DNA from: Marinomonas communis
GTDB taxonomy: Bacteria > Pseudomonadota > Gammaproteobacteria > Pseudomonadales > Marinomonadaceae
Direction: 5' to 3'
NCBI RefSeq assembly: GCF_004363305.1
Contig: NZ_SNZA01000001.1
Span: 398,902 to 462,901 of the forward strand
DNA: 64,000 nucleotides
Position numbers and translations under genes: made by a program. Below are positions 25,450 through 34,984 of the stretch, piece after piece. The first letter of the stretch is position 1. The number at the start of each line of letters is the position of its first letter. A model generated the notes under the pieces. The model was not told where the DNA came from and ran no database searches. It saw only the letters and a list, made by a program, of their open reading frames with translations.

Positions 25450-27573
25450 ATGCTTTCAGACTCGATAAAAGAAAATATACAAACAGCCTATCGCGCTTAC
25501 CTTGAAGCTAAGGGCCATAAAGCACGTGTTGGTCAGCGTCATATGATTGCTACGATTGCACGAACGCTTGGTAATATACGACAAGGTTCAGAAGGCGAAA
25601 GGCTTGGTGAGAAGCATGTTGCCGTGGTTGAGGCTGGAACAGGTACTGGTAAAACACTTTCTTACTGTTTATCTGCAATCCCCATTGCGAAAGCGAAAGG
25701 GCTTAAATTAATCATATCAACAGCCACTGTTGCGCTGCAGGAGCAGATTCTCCATAAAGAGCTACCAAGCCTGCTGGAGTACACCGATTACACGTTTCGC
25801 TATACCTTGGCCAAAGGTCGTGGTCGCTATCTTTGCTTAAATAATTTAGAGAGCTTTTTAAGTGCGGAAGATCAAGCCACTGAAGATATGTTTGCGGGCC
25901 TGTTTGAGCAACACTTAACACCTGATGATGTAAATACCGTTTTGTATCAGGAAATGGACGATTCACTTCGTGATGGCAAGTGGGATGGCGATAAAGATAA
26001 TTGGGAAGGCGTTATTCGTGAGCAGGATTGGCGACGTTTAACCACCGATCATCAGCAGTGCACGAACCGTAATTGTGCTAATTTTTCTGCTTGCCCGTTT
26101 TTTAAAGCCAGAGCAGAGTTAGAGACGGCCGATGTCATCGTGGCTAACCACGATTTGGTGTTAGCTGACTTATCATTAGGTGGCGGTGCGATCTTATCCG
26201 ATCCCAAAGAAACCATTTATGTGTTTGATGAGGGACACCACCTACCAGACAAAGCAATCGGTCATTTCCGACATGAAGTTCGCCTTCAGCAAAGCATTAG
26301 TTGGCTTAAGCAGCTAGATAAGAACTTGATCAACCTACGTCAAGAGCTAACCGATGAGGTCAGTTTAACGGGGCAAATACTTCTAAAATTGCCACAGCAG
26401 ATACAAAGCACGATCAATTTTATTCAGTATGCACAGCAAGGGCTCGCTCCATTTATTCAGAATTTAGGTTTAGATGAAGACTCGCGACAACATCGCTTTG
26501 AGTTTGGTGTGATTCCTGATGAGTTAAGACAGCTTGCTTACAGCTTATCTACTTCCTATCAAAAGCTGTTTAACCAGATTGAGAGCATTCAGGACGAATG
26601 TAAAAAGGTGAAACAAAACGAAGGGATGGGATTAACCGAAGAAACCGCAGAGAACTGGCTGCCGATCCTTGGTGTCATCCTTGGTCGCTTAGAAGCTTGT
26701 GTGGAACTATGGAAGCTTTACGCGGCGCTGGACGATCAAAACTATCCCCCAAACGCTCGCTGGTTGCTGGTGGTTGGACAAGGGCTTGAACAAGACATAG
26801 AGCTAGGCGGATCACCGATCTTGGCGGCTCATACGCTGAGAATGCAGCTGTGGGATAAGTGTTTTGGTGCTGTGGTGACATCGGCCACACTGACTGCGTT
26901 AAACGAATTTCATCGTTTTAATATGCGCTCTGGTGTGCCAAGAGAAAGCGAATACCTAAGAGTCGTCAGTCCCTTTGATTTCCAGCGCAAGGGTACTCTG
27001 GTTGTTCCGAATATGACGTCCGAGCCCAATCATGCAGAAGCTCATACAAAAGAGCTCATCACATACTTGAACGACAACGTCGATACATCGCTTGGCTCGT
27101 TGGTGTTGTTTTCCTCACGACGCCAAATGGAAGAAGTGGCTGCTGGCCTAAAAGATCCCCTTAAAGACATCTTACTGATTCAAGGGGAGCAGTCGAAACG
27201 TATTATTTTGGAAAGCCACAAAGATGCCATAGATGGCGACAAAGGCAGTTTGCTATTTGGCTTGGCAAGTTTTGCGGAAGGTGTCGATCTGCCTGGTAAA
27301 TATTTAACAAGAGTGTACATCGCCAAAATCCCATTTGCGGTTCCAGATGACCCTGTAGAAGCCACATTAGCAGAGTGGATTCAGCGACGTGGAGGTAATC
27401 CATTTATGGAAATTACGATTCCGGATGCCTCGTTACGACTTGTTCAAGCAACCGGTCGATTACTGAGAAGTGAAACTGACAGTGGCGAAATTCATATTCT
27501 GGATAAGCGCTTACATACGAAGCGCTACGGTAGACAATTAATCAACAGCTTGCCACCTTACAAACAGATTTAA
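25450..27573 (+). CDS. dinG: ATP-dependent DNA helicase DinG
   Basis: The 707-residue XPD-like helicase (E. coli 716) has Walker A EAGTGTGKT (61-69), the 4Fe-4S cysteines at 129, 204, 209 and 215, the DEGH box (260-263) and the C-terminal motif QATGRLLRS. It unwinds 5'-3' and resolves R-loops and replication conflicts during SOS. The open frame extends back to 25132 across the lexA gene; the ATG at 25450 gives the family length and lies just after the SOS boxes. It is divergent from lexA. Confidence 0.95.
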   Translation: MLSDSIKENIQTAYRAYLEAKGHKARVGQRHMIATIARTLGNIRQGSEGERLGEKHVAVVEAGTGTGKTLSYCLSAIPIAKAKGLKLIISTATVALQEQILHKELPSLLEYTDYTFRYTLAKGRGRYLCLNNLESFLSAEDQATEDMFAGLFEQHLTPDDVNTVLYQEMDDSLRDGKWDGDKDNWEGVIREQDWRRLTTDHQQCTNRNCANFSACPFFKARAELETADVIVANHDLVLADLSLGGGAILSDPKETIYVFDEGHHLPDKAIGHFRHEVRLQQSISWLKQLDKNLINLRQELTDEVSLTGQILLKLPQQIQSTINFIQYAQQGLAPFIQNLGLDEDSRQHRFEFGVIPDELRQLAYSLSTSYQKLFNQIESIQDECKKVKQNEGMGLTEETAENWLPILGVILGRLEACVELWKLYAALDDQNYPPNARWLLVVGQGLEQDIELGGSPILAAHTLRMQLWDKCFGAVVTSATLTALNEFHRFNMRSGVPRESEYLRVVSPFDFQRKGTLVVPNMTSEPNHAEAHTKELITYLNDNVDTSLGSLVLFSSRRQMEEVAAGLKDPLKDILLIQGEQSKRIILESHKDAIDGDKGSLLFGLASFAEGVDLPGKYLTRVYIAKIPFAVPDDPVEATLAEWIQRRGGNPFMEITIPDASLRLVQATGRLLRSETDSGEIHILDKRLHTKRYGRQLINSLPPYKQI

Positions 27574-27662
27574 CCAAACTTAAGGTGATAAAGAGTTCCC
27601 ATTTAGGTACACTTTGTGCCTTGAGTACCTACATTCATTCAATAGAGATTAAAGACTCTCAC

Positions 27663-28994
27663 ATGGAAAAACAGCAAGAAGCCGCGCGCCCTGCATCAAA
27701 GGGACCAAAGCGCCAACGTAGACCCCGTCGTAAACACAACAAAAGCAGTGCTAACGCAACGGGAGCTAGTACTCCAACTGCTGAAGAAACGCCTAATGGA
27801 GAACTTTGGTCAATTAAAGACTTCAAGGTCGCTGAAGTTGAAGGCAAAGTACGTTTTCATGATATGAACCTACCGGATCGTGTGATGAAAGCCATTCAAA
27901 CCATGGGGTTTGAATACTGCAGTGAGATTCAAGCCGCGACGTTACCTGCCACACTTCAAGGTTATGACCTGATTGGTCAAGCTCAAACAGGCACCGGTAA
28001 GACAGCCGCATTCTTAATTGCGATGATCAGTGACTTCTTAGATTACCCAGTTGAAGGTGAACGTGCCAACAACTTCCCGCGTGGTCTAATCATTGCCCCA
28101 ACTCGTGAGCTTGCTTTGCAAATTGCTGATGAGGCAGAGAAGTTAACCAAGTACACCAATCTAAATGTTGTGTCATTGGTTGGTGGTATGAACTATGACA
28201 AACAGCGTCAGCAACTTGAGACAGAGTTTGTTGATTTAATCGTTGCTACGCCAGGCCGTTTACTTGACTTTGCACGAAGCAAAAAAGTCATGTTGAACAA
28301 AGTAGAATGTGTGGTGCTAGACGAGGCCGACCGTATGCTGTCAATGGGCTTTATCCCAGACGTGAAGAGCATTATTCGTATGACGCCTCATAAAGAGCGC
28401 CGACAAACGATGCTGTTTAGTGCAACGTTCCCGAAAGACATTCAGGCATTGGCTCGTCAGTGGACATTCCATCCAAAAGAAGTGTCTGTTGTTCCTAAAG
28501 AAACAACGAATAAAAACATCGATCAAGTCATTTACACGGTTTCTAATAACCAAAAATGGCCAATTTTGAAAAAGCTAATCGAAGAAAATGGTAGTCAACG
28601 TACCATTATTTTTGCGAACCGCCGTGATGAGACCCGTGATCTCCACGAAAAACTGAAGAAGGCTAACATTAACTGTGCCATGCTATCAGGTGAGGTTTCA
28701 CAAGATAAACGCGTTAAAACCCTTGCTAAGTTCAAAGACGGAAGCATTCAGGTATTAGTTGCAACAGATGTGGCTGGCCGTGGCATTCATGTCGATAACA
28801 TCGAGCTAGTCGTTAACTATGCATTACCTGATGACCCTGAAGATTATGTGCACCGTATCGGTCGTACTGGTCGTGGTGGCGAACAAGGTAAATCTGTTAG
28901 CTTTGCAACAGAAGATGACTCTTTCATGATCCCTGAAATTGAAGCGACCATCGGTACGTCTATTCGTTGCGAATACGTTCGAGATCAGGACTAG
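27663..28994 (+). CDS. rhlB: ATP-dependent RNA helicase RhlB
   Basis: The 443-residue DEAD-box protein has a very basic N-terminal tail (residues 14-34), the F/Q region GFEYCSEIQAATLP, AQTGTGKTAAF, VLDEADRML, SAT and HRIGRTGRGG. Pseudomonad RhlB proteins have the same Lys/Arg-rich N-terminus. RhlB unwinds RNA in the degradosome. An earlier frame to 27585 gives an unlikely leader; the ATG at 27663 is used although its ribosome site is weak. RhlE is the main alternative name. Confidence 0.88.
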   Translation: MEKQQEAARPASKGPKRQRRPRRKHNKSSANATGASTPTAEETPNGELWSIKDFKVAEVEGKVRFHDMNLPDRVMKAIQTMGFEYCSEIQAATLPATLQGYDLIGQAQTGTGKTAAFLIAMISDFLDYPVEGERANNFPRGLIIAPTRELALQIADEAEKLTKYTNLNVVSLVGGMNYDKQRQQLETEFVDLIVATPGRLLDFARSKKVMLNKVECVVLDEADRMLSMGFIPDVKSIIRMTPHKERRQTMLFSATFPKDIQALARQWTFHPKEVSVVPKETTNKNIDQVIYTVSNNQKWPILKKLIEENGSQRTIIFANRRDETRDLHEKLKKANINCAMLSGEVSQDKRVKTLAKFKDGSIQVLVATDVAGRGIHVDNIELVVNYALPDDPEDYVHRIGRTGRGGEQGKSVSFATEDDSFMIPEIEATIGTSIRCEYVRDQD

Positions 28995-29003
28995 AAATAG
29001 TTT

Positions 29004-30419
29004 ATGCGTTTGCAGCATCGTTTTGCTCAATTAGGTAATGAGTTTAGTGCTCATACCCATATACAACCGTTGCAAGAGCAACGGTTGGTTGAGATAAACA
29101 AACTTCATGCTCAACATTTAGCAATTGATGTGACTGATGCGCAGACGCTTTCTATCTTATCTGGCGAAACCACTTTATCCGACAGCCTTAGTATGGTGTA
29201 TGCTGGCCATCAATTCGGTGGTTTTACGCCACAGCTAGGAGATGGGCGAGGTGTTTTGCTGGGTGAAGTCATCGCTCAGGATGGCTCCTACCATGATCTT
29301 CACGTAAAAGGTTCTGGGCAAACGCCATTCAGCAGGCAAGGGGACGGTAGAGCCGTTCTTCGCTCATCTATCCGTGAATATCTGGCCTGTGAAGCAATGG
29401 CAGCTCTTGGTATTCCGACATCCAGAGCTTTAGCTCTGTATGATAGTCAGCAAGCTGTCTATCGTGAACGTCCCGAAATCGGCGCTATGCTCATTCGCAC
29501 GGCTCAAACACACATTCGCTTCGGGCATTTCGAATACTTTTTTGCTCATAAAAAGACCACAGAGCTACAGCGTCTCATCGACTTTACTCTCGAAAATTAT
29601 TTCCCCCATTGCCTCAACACTGAACAACCAATAAAAGCCATGCTTATTGAAGTGGTTGAGCGGACTGCTCGAATGATCGCCAAGTGGCAAGCGGTTGGTT
29701 TCCAGCATGGGGTAATGAATACCGATAATTTCTCTATTTTAGGAGAAACCATCGATTACGGTCCGTTTGGTTTTATGGAAGATTTCAATGATCGCTGGAT
29801 TAGTAATCATTCCGATCATGACGGTCGATATGCTTTTCATCGTCAACCCGGTATAGGGCTTTGGAACCTAAACTGCTTAATGCACGCTTTCTCAGGTCAT
29901 TTGACTCGTGACGATCTGATTGAGGTGTTAAAGCATTACGAGCCCTGCCTACAAGATCATTACGATACCTTGATGGCACAAAAGCTTGGTATCAAAGTAG
30001 ATGAAAGTCTTGAACCTTTACTAGAAAAATTATTCGCGCTACTGCGCCGTGAAAAGCTCGATTACTCATTTTTTTTTAGATCTCTGTCGCATTTAACACC
30101 TAACAATCCAGAATTACTCTTAGATGAGGTGATCGATAGGGAAGCAATGTCTCAATGGCTTGACTACTATTGGTCTGTGCGCAATAAATCACAAGTGGCT
30201 AATGCCCAGCACATGATGCTGTGCGTTAACCCAAAATTTGTTTTAAGAAATTATCTGGCTCATGAAGTCATAACAGCTGCTGAAAAGGGGAATTATTTGC
30301 CATTTCGTCAGCTGCTTGCGGTCTTATCTAGTCCTTTTGAGGAGCACCCAGAGAGTAACTCTTTGGCCATGCGTAGCCCTGAGTGGGGAAAAGACCTAGA
30401 AGTAAGCTGCTCATCTTAA
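29004..30419 (+). CDS. selO: Protein adenylyltransferase SelO (YdiU)
   Basis: The 471-residue pseudokinase-fold enzyme (E. coli 478) has YAGHQFGGFTPQLGDGRG, DLHVKGSGQTPFSRQGDGRAVL-type and GVMNTDNFSILG blocks that define SelO. It transfers AMP to Ser, Thr or Tyr of target proteins. The C-terminus ends CSS: the cysteine at 469 stands where animal SelO has selenocysteine. It starts 9 bp after rhlB and is followed by gpsA after 19 bp. Confidence 0.95.
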   Translation: MRLQHRFAQLGNEFSAHTHIQPLQEQRLVEINKLHAQHLAIDVTDAQTLSILSGETTLSDSLSMVYAGHQFGGFTPQLGDGRGVLLGEVIAQDGSYHDLHVKGSGQTPFSRQGDGRAVLRSSIREYLACEAMAALGIPTSRALALYDSQQAVYRERPEIGAMLIRTAQTHIRFGHFEYFFAHKKTTELQRLIDFTLENYFPHCLNTEQPIKAMLIEVVERTARMIAKWQAVGFQHGVMNTDNFSILGETIDYGPFGFMEDFNDRWISNHSDHDGRYAFHRQPGIGLWNLNCLMHAFSGHLTRDDLIEVLKHYEPCLQDHYDTLMAQKLGIKVDESLEPLLEKLFALLRREKLDYSFFFRSLSHLTPNNPELLLDEVIDREAMSQWLDYYWSVRNKSQVANAQHMMLCVNPKFVLRNYLAHEVITAAEKGNYLPFRQLLAVLSSPFEEHPESNSLAMRSPEWGKDLEVSCSS

Positions 30420-30438
30420 TGTAAGGTTAAATATTTAT

Positions 30439-31470
30439 ATGGATAAGCAATCAGTTTGTGTATTAGGTGGTGGTAGTTTCGGTACAGCGCTGGCTAACAT
30501 CATGGCAAAGAATGGTCACCAAGTAAGCCAATGGATGCGCAACGAAGAGCAAGTGGAAGAGATCAATTTAACAGGGCTTAATAGCCGCTATCTTCCTAAT
30601 GCACCGTTACATCAAGAGCTACTTGCCACCAGCAACTTGGAAGAAGCCATACGTACTAGTAACACGATCTTTGTATCGATTCCTTCGAAATCATTTGAGC
30701 AGGTCGTAGAAAGAATTAAGCCGTTGCTGACACCTAATCAGGTTTTGATCAGCACGACTAAAGGCTTCAACCCTAATCGTTTTGAGCTTATGAGTGATAT
30801 TCTGAAGCGAAACGGTGTCACTGAGCGCATTGGCGTATTAAGCGGTCCAAATTTAGCAAAAGAAATTGCAGCAGGCCATTTGACTGGATCCGTTATTGCC
30901 AGTGATGATGACGCACTTAGAACTACTGTTATTGAGCTACTTAAATCTCGGACGTTCCGAGTCTATGAAAACCATGATAGTACTGGTGTTGAATTAGCCG
31001 GCGCCTTGAAAAACATCTATGCCATTGTCTGTGGCTTGGCCAAAGCTATGAAAGTGGGTGAAAACACCATGGCAATGATCATGACGCGTAGTCTTGCAGA
31101 GATGAGTCGATTTGCGGTTCACTTTGGTGCTAACCCAATGACATTTTTAGGCCTTGCTGGGATGGGAGACCTAATCGCCACCTGTACCTCTCCGCTTAGT
31201 CGTAATTATCGAGTAGGTTTTGCCTTGGGGTCAGGAGAAGAGTTGGAAAAGGCAATTGGAGCCATTGGTGAAGTTGCTGAAGGTGTGAATACACTGAAAA
31301 TGGTAGTTGAAGAAGCGGATAAGCATGGCTTGTATATGCCATTGGCTTCTGGTTTATATAAACTAATTTTTGACAACGCGAGTTTAGATTCTTTAATCGG
31401 TAGCATGATGACCGGCGAACAGAAATGGGATGTAGAATTCGCAACTGCTGGAGTAAATAGAAATGAATAA
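30439..31470 (+). CDS. gpsA: Glycerol-3-phosphate dehydrogenase [NAD(P)+]
   Basis: The 343-residue enzyme begins with the Rossmann motif VLGGGSFGTALA (8-19). It has TTKGF, the LSGPNLAKEIAAG block, the catalytic Lys in ELAGALKNIYAIVCG, and FLGLAGMGDLIATCTS. It makes sn-glycerol-3-phosphate for phospholipid synthesis in the cytoplasm. It overlaps the DUF4389 gene by 8 bp. Confidence 0.97.
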   Translation: MDKQSVCVLGGGSFGTALANIMAKNGHQVSQWMRNEEQVEEINLTGLNSRYLPNAPLHQELLATSNLEEAIRTSNTIFVSIPSKSFEQVVERIKPLLTPNQVLISTTKGFNPNRFELMSDILKRNGVTERIGVLSGPNLAKEIAAGHLTGSVIASDDDALRTTVIELLKSRTFRVYENHDSTGVELAGALKNIYAIVCGLAKAMKVGENTMAMIMTRSLAEMSRFAVHFGANPMTFLGLAGMGDLIATCTSPLSRNYRVGFALGSGEELEKAIGAIGEVAEGVNTLKMVVEEADKHGLYMPLASGLYKLIFDNASLDSLIGSMMTGEQKWDVEFATAGVNRNE

Positions 31471-31738
31471 ACCTGGTTACGCAAATCAAGAGTTTTGGAT
31501 CCGACTTGTCTTCATGTTGATTTATTGGTGTCTACTAAACCTAGCACTCACTGTGTTTGGTTTCTTGGTTGTTATTACCACGATCGTAAAATTCGCCTCT
31601 AAATGCGAGCTTTCTGGATTGACGTATTGGGTTCGTTCAACCGGCGTATTTGTTAAACAAATCGTCTCTTTTTTATCTTTCAGCACTGAAGAAAAGCCAT
31701 TTCCTTTCCAGCCATGGTCAGATAAAGATGGCGAGTAA
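31463..31738 (+). CDS. DUF4389 membrane protein
   Basis: The 91-residue protein has one long hydrophobic region (about residues 16-44) and the FWIRLVFMLIYW and TYWVRSTGVFVKQIVSFLSF blocks typical of DUF4389, ending with EKPFPFQPW. It is translationally coupled to gpsA (8-bp overlap) and to sixA (11-bp overlap). Function unknown; the family is commonly beside gpsA or sixA-like genes in gammaproteobacteria. Confidence 0.82.
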   Translation: MNKPGYANQEFWIRLVFMLIYWCLLNLALTVFGFLVVITTIVKFASKCELSGLTYWVRSTGVFVKQIVSFLSFSTEEKPFPFQPWSDKDGE

Positions 31739-32213
31739 TCTTAAGCGCTTATATGTCATGAGGCACGGCCATGCCGAGCCTTTTGGCTATGACAACGATG
31801 CACAACGAGAGTTGACCACTCAGGGTTTTGCAGAGGTACGACAAACTGCTGAACAGTTTGCTGTGAAGCAAGAAGACTTTGATGCTATTTTTGTCAGCCC
31901 TTATATTCGCACACAACAAACGGCCAATGAGTTTATCAAGGTACTGGGTACTGGAGCTAACTTCCAAACGGTGGATTTGATTACTCCGAGTGGTAAACCG
32001 CTTGATGTGGCATTATGGCTTCACGACTTACCTTATTCTTCAGTCTTGCTGGTTACTCACCAACCCTTCGCTCATCAATTAGTGGATATGTTGGCTGACG
32101 AACCTTTGCCTTATGAGTTCCAGATGACAACGGCAACTATGGCAGCTCTTGAGGGGGAACTCTTTGCAACCGCTTGCTGTCAATTTAAATGGGCGATCTC
32201 TCCAAAACTGTAA
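31728..32213 (+). CDS. sixA: Phosphohistidine phosphatase SixA
   Basis: The 161-residue histidine phosphatase starts with RLYVMRHGHAEP, the RHG catalytic motif (His at about residue 12). Later come SPYIRTQQTA and the second catalytic His in LLVTHQP. SixA removes phosphate from histidine of phosphotransfer proteins. The ATG at 31728 overlaps the DUF4389 stop codon; a longer frame from 31650 lies inside that gene and is rejected. Confidence 0.9.
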   Translation: MASNLKRLYVMRHGHAEPFGYDNDAQRELTTQGFAEVRQTAEQFAVKQEDFDAIFVSPYIRTQQTANEFIKVLGTGANFQTVDLITPSGKPLDVALWLHDLPYSSVLLVTHQPFAHQLVDMLADEPLPYEFQMTTATMAALEGELFATACCQFKWAISPKL

Positions 32214-32232
32214 AGAGTCTATTAAATAAGTT

Positions 32233-33093
32233 ATGTCCAACGATACACAATATAACTTAGGTCACACCAGTTTAGCCGGTCAGCAATGGCTATCTAGCAA
32301 CCCTAATGCCCTAAGGGTATTAATGCTCCATGGCTGGCTAGATAATTCGGCTTCCTTTACTAATTTAGCCCCATATTTATCTGATTATAATTTGTCCGCT
32401 GTGGATCTTGCGGGACATGGATTATCCGACCACCGTCCAGATGGCTGTTTTTATCATCTATGGGATTATGCATTAGATATTATTAGTATTTTGAACCTTA
32501 GCTCGCAGCCTCTTTGGTTGGTGGGGCATAGCATGGGAGGCGCAGTGGCTATGCTGGTTGCTGCTTTGGCCCCCGAAAAGGTGCGCGGATTGATTGTTTT
32601 AGACAGTCTTGGTCCAGCGACGGCGACGCCCAATGAGCGTGTCGTCACTATGAAACGTGCTATGCAGAAAATGCTAAAGCAGCGAAGCCAACGAAATACG
32701 CATTACCCATCTCAAGAAGATCTCGTTTACGCAAGGATGCATGGCATGACAGAGCTGAGTCATGATGCGGCAAAATTATTGGTTAAACGAGGCTCAACAG
32801 TAAAAAATGGCGAATGGGTATGGCGAGCAGATCCTAAACTGTCTTTTCCATCGCCATATCGTATGGATGAAGACTCTGTTGAAGCTTATATTTCCTCCAT
32901 TAAATGCCCAACATTGGCTTTGTTAGCGAACCAAGGGTTTTATGGAAATGAACCGGATTTGCTTAAACGACGTACCCAGATGTTCCCATGGATAAAAGTG
33001 CAATTTCTTGATGGTAGCCATCATTTCCACTTAGAAACTGCAACGTGCTACTCGGTTGCACAGGAAATTCATCGATTTATCGACCAGAATTAA
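32233..33093 (+). CDS. Alpha/beta hydrolase
   Basis: The 286-residue protein has the oxyanion segment LMLHGWLDNSASF (about residues 33-45), the nucleophile elbow GHSMGGAVA (Ser near residue 99), and a C-terminal catalytic His in DGSHHFHLE. It has no signal peptide, so it is cytoplasmic. The substrate is unknown; similarity to serine hydrolases such as human SERHL is a guess. It sits 19 bp after sixA in the gpsA transcription unit. Confidence 0.85.
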   Translation: MSNDTQYNLGHTSLAGQQWLSSNPNALRVLMLHGWLDNSASFTNLAPYLSDYNLSAVDLAGHGLSDHRPDGCFYHLWDYALDIISILNLSSQPLWLVGHSMGGAVAMLVAALAPEKVRGLIVLDSLGPATATPNERVVTMKRAMQKMLKQRSQRNTHYPSQEDLVYARMHGMTELSHDAAKLLVKRGSTVKNGEWVWRADPKLSFPSPYRMDEDSVEAYISSIKCPTLALLANQGFYGNEPDLLKRRTQMFPWIKVQFLDGSHHFHLETATCYSVAQEIHRFIDQN

Positions 33094-33125
33094 TATTCGT
33101 ATAACCGTGTTAAGGAGTGAGCAAT

Positions 33126-33935
33126 ATGTTTCGTAACTTTGTCACCGCATTCACGGCAGCTTGTTGTCTAAGCAGCACGGTTGTCTTTGCAGCAGAATCA
33201 TCGAATCCCCCACAAGAAATACCTCTTTATCGAAGTGCTCAGATCGTTAAAAGTACGCCTGTAGAAAACGCCAGTTTTGAAATTCCTTTGGCCAAAATAT
33301 ACCGTTCAGGACGAGGCTGGGAACCAGAAAAAGTGACGGTTGTTGAAGGCTCTTCTGTTCAAACACTTTATAAAATTGGTCGTAATGTTCCGATGGAATC
33401 GGTTGAGTCTTTTTATGATCAGGCTATTCGAAACTTAGACGGTGTCGAGCTCCTTTTTGAGTGTCATAGTCGTTCATGTGGCAGCTCAAATGCTTGGGCA
33501 AATAACTTCTTTAATGACTATTTACTTTACGGAGCAGACTCTAGCCAGACGTTGTGGGTCGCAAAAGATGCGCAACAACATTACTGGGTGGTATACCTGA
33601 ATCGCCGTGGAGCCGGTGATGTTATGGTTAGGATTGACGAGGTCATTCCCAAAGGCAGTGATCAGAATATTGCCATCCTTGCTCAATTTAATGCTAGCGA
33701 CATCCCAAGAATTCGACGCTTTCTCTCTGAATCCAATGATTTAACAACTATCATTGGTTTTGTCACAAGCCAAGCCGATCATCGAAGTGCGGTAAACGTT
33801 GGCGACCAGTATATTAGCGATATCCAATTTGGCTTAAGTCCTGAAGAGAATCAAGACATTCGCTTTATCAACTTGGCAAATATGGGTGATCCAGCACTTG
33901 GTGCTGACAGAGTGATCTTCATTCGCAACCAATGA
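33126..33935 (+). CDS. DUF4892 periplasmic/outer membrane protein
   Basis: The 269-residue protein has a signal peptide (about residues 1-23, cleavage after VFA) and the DUF4892 pattern: IPLYRSAQIV start, a VEGSSVQTLYKIGRNVP segment and FECHSRSCGSSNAWAN with two Cys that may form a disulfide. A beta-rich segment YWVVYLNRRGAGDVMV follows. The family often occurs on proteins of the cell envelope. A GTG nine bases earlier directly abuts the AAGGAG ribosome site, so the ATG at 33126 is used. It precedes the patatin gene by 27 bp. Confidence 0.78.
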   Translation: MFRNFVTAFTAACCLSSTVVFAAESSNPPQEIPLYRSAQIVKSTPVENASFEIPLAKIYRSGRGWEPEKVTVVEGSSVQTLYKIGRNVPMESVESFYDQAIRNLDGVELLFECHSRSCGSSNAWANNFFNDYLLYGADSSQTLWVAKDAQQHYWVVYLNRRGAGDVMVRIDEVIPKGSDQNIAILAQFNASDIPRIRRFLSESNDLTTIIGFVTSQADHRSAVNVGDQYISDIQFGLSPEENQDIRFINLANMGDPALGADRVIFIRNQ

Positions 33936-33962
33936 ATTCAAGCCTTAAAGGAATAAAGAAGT

Positions 33963-34889
33963 ATGTCAGGTAAAACCGTATCGTTGGTGCTAGGGAGCGG
34001 GGCCGCTCGAGGTCACGCACATATAGGTGTGATCAATGCACTTGAGCAACAAGGGTATGAAATTATTTCCATATCAGGCTGTTCAATCGGATCCATCATC
34101 GGTGGTATTTACCTCTCAGGCAAGCTTAAGGAATACCAAGAATGGGCAGAATCTTTAGATCGATTTCATGTGCTAAAGCTGCTGGATATGGCGGTGCTAA
34201 TGGGGGGTTATGTACGAGGCGACCGCTACTTCAAAGTTATCGAAGAGTTATTAGGCGATGATCTAAACATAGAAGATCTACCACGACCATTTACTGCTAT
34301 AGGTGTTGATTTACTCAGCCAAAAAGAATTTTGGTTTCAAAAGGGCAGTCTGCTAAAAGCTATGCGGGCTTCTTCTGCAGTGCCTTCTATTGTCAGTCCA
34401 GTTCAAGTGGGTGGACGAGTTTATGTTGATGGTGGTGTCCTTAACCCGTTACCTATTATACCCACGGTGTCGGCTGGGGCTGATTACATTATAGCTGTGG
34501 ATCTAAATGGTCCAGCGCAAGAGCTATCCGAGGCAACAGTTGTTCAACCAGAACAGGAAGCTGAGTGGTGGCGAAGTGTAAAAGACTTTTTTGGCAAGAT
34601 GGGAGACGACTCGGGATCTGAGTTGGAGCCAGAAACGCGCTACGACACCCAAAACTGGGGACGCATTCAAACTATCAACATGATGTTTGAAACCATGCAA
34701 GAATCACTGACTCAATACAAAATCGCAGGCTATCCGCCAGATTTGTTAATTTCTCTGCCAAAGGATGCGTGTAGCTTTTATGAGTTCTGGCGTTCAAAAG
34801 AATTAATCGAACTCGGTCATAAAGTCACCACTGATGCTTTAGCGCAATTAGAGTCACCAAAACGCGACTACTTTTCTTTCCCTAGCTAA
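33963..34889 (+). CDS. rssA: Patatin-like phospholipase, RssA type
   Basis: The 308-residue protein has all patatin marks: the oxyanion loop GSGAARGHAHIGVI (residues 11-24), the nucleophile GCSIGS (Ser near residue 43), and DGGVLNPLP with the catalytic Asp. Length and sequence layout match E. coli RssA (301). It is predicted to hydrolyse acyl chains from lipids; the physiological substrate is not known. It closes the gpsA-to-rssA run of genes. Confidence 0.88.
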   Translation: MSGKTVSLVLGSGAARGHAHIGVINALEQQGYEIISISGCSIGSIIGGIYLSGKLKEYQEWAESLDRFHVLKLLDMAVLMGGYVRGDRYFKVIEELLGDDLNIEDLPRPFTAIGVDLLSQKEFWFQKGSLLKAMRASSAVPSIVSPVQVGGRVYVDGGVLNPLPIIPTVSAGADYIIAVDLNGPAQELSEATVVQPEQEAEWWRSVKDFFGKMGDDSGSELEPETRYDTQNWGRIQTINMMFETMQESLTQYKIAGYPPDLLISLPKDACSFYEFWRSKELIELGHKVTTDALAQLESPKRDYFSFPS

Positions 34890-34930
34890 TTGTATTGTTT
34901 CGCACTGCGAGCCTCAAACATAGATATAAA

Positions 34931-34970
34931 AGATAAAATAAGTATAATATTTTTCATTATTATTTTATCT
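34931..34970. promoter_or_regulatory. AT-rich inverted repeat before KfrA-like gene
   Basis: AGATAAAATAA (34931-34941) and TTATTTTATCT (34960-34970) are perfect 11-bp inverted copies separated by 18 bp that include TATAAT (34943-34950 region). The repeat lies 15 bp before the start of a KfrA-like DNA-binding gene, so it is a likely autoregulatory operator overlapping the promoter. Confidence 0.55.
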
Positions 34971-34984
34971 AGGGTTTTATTGTT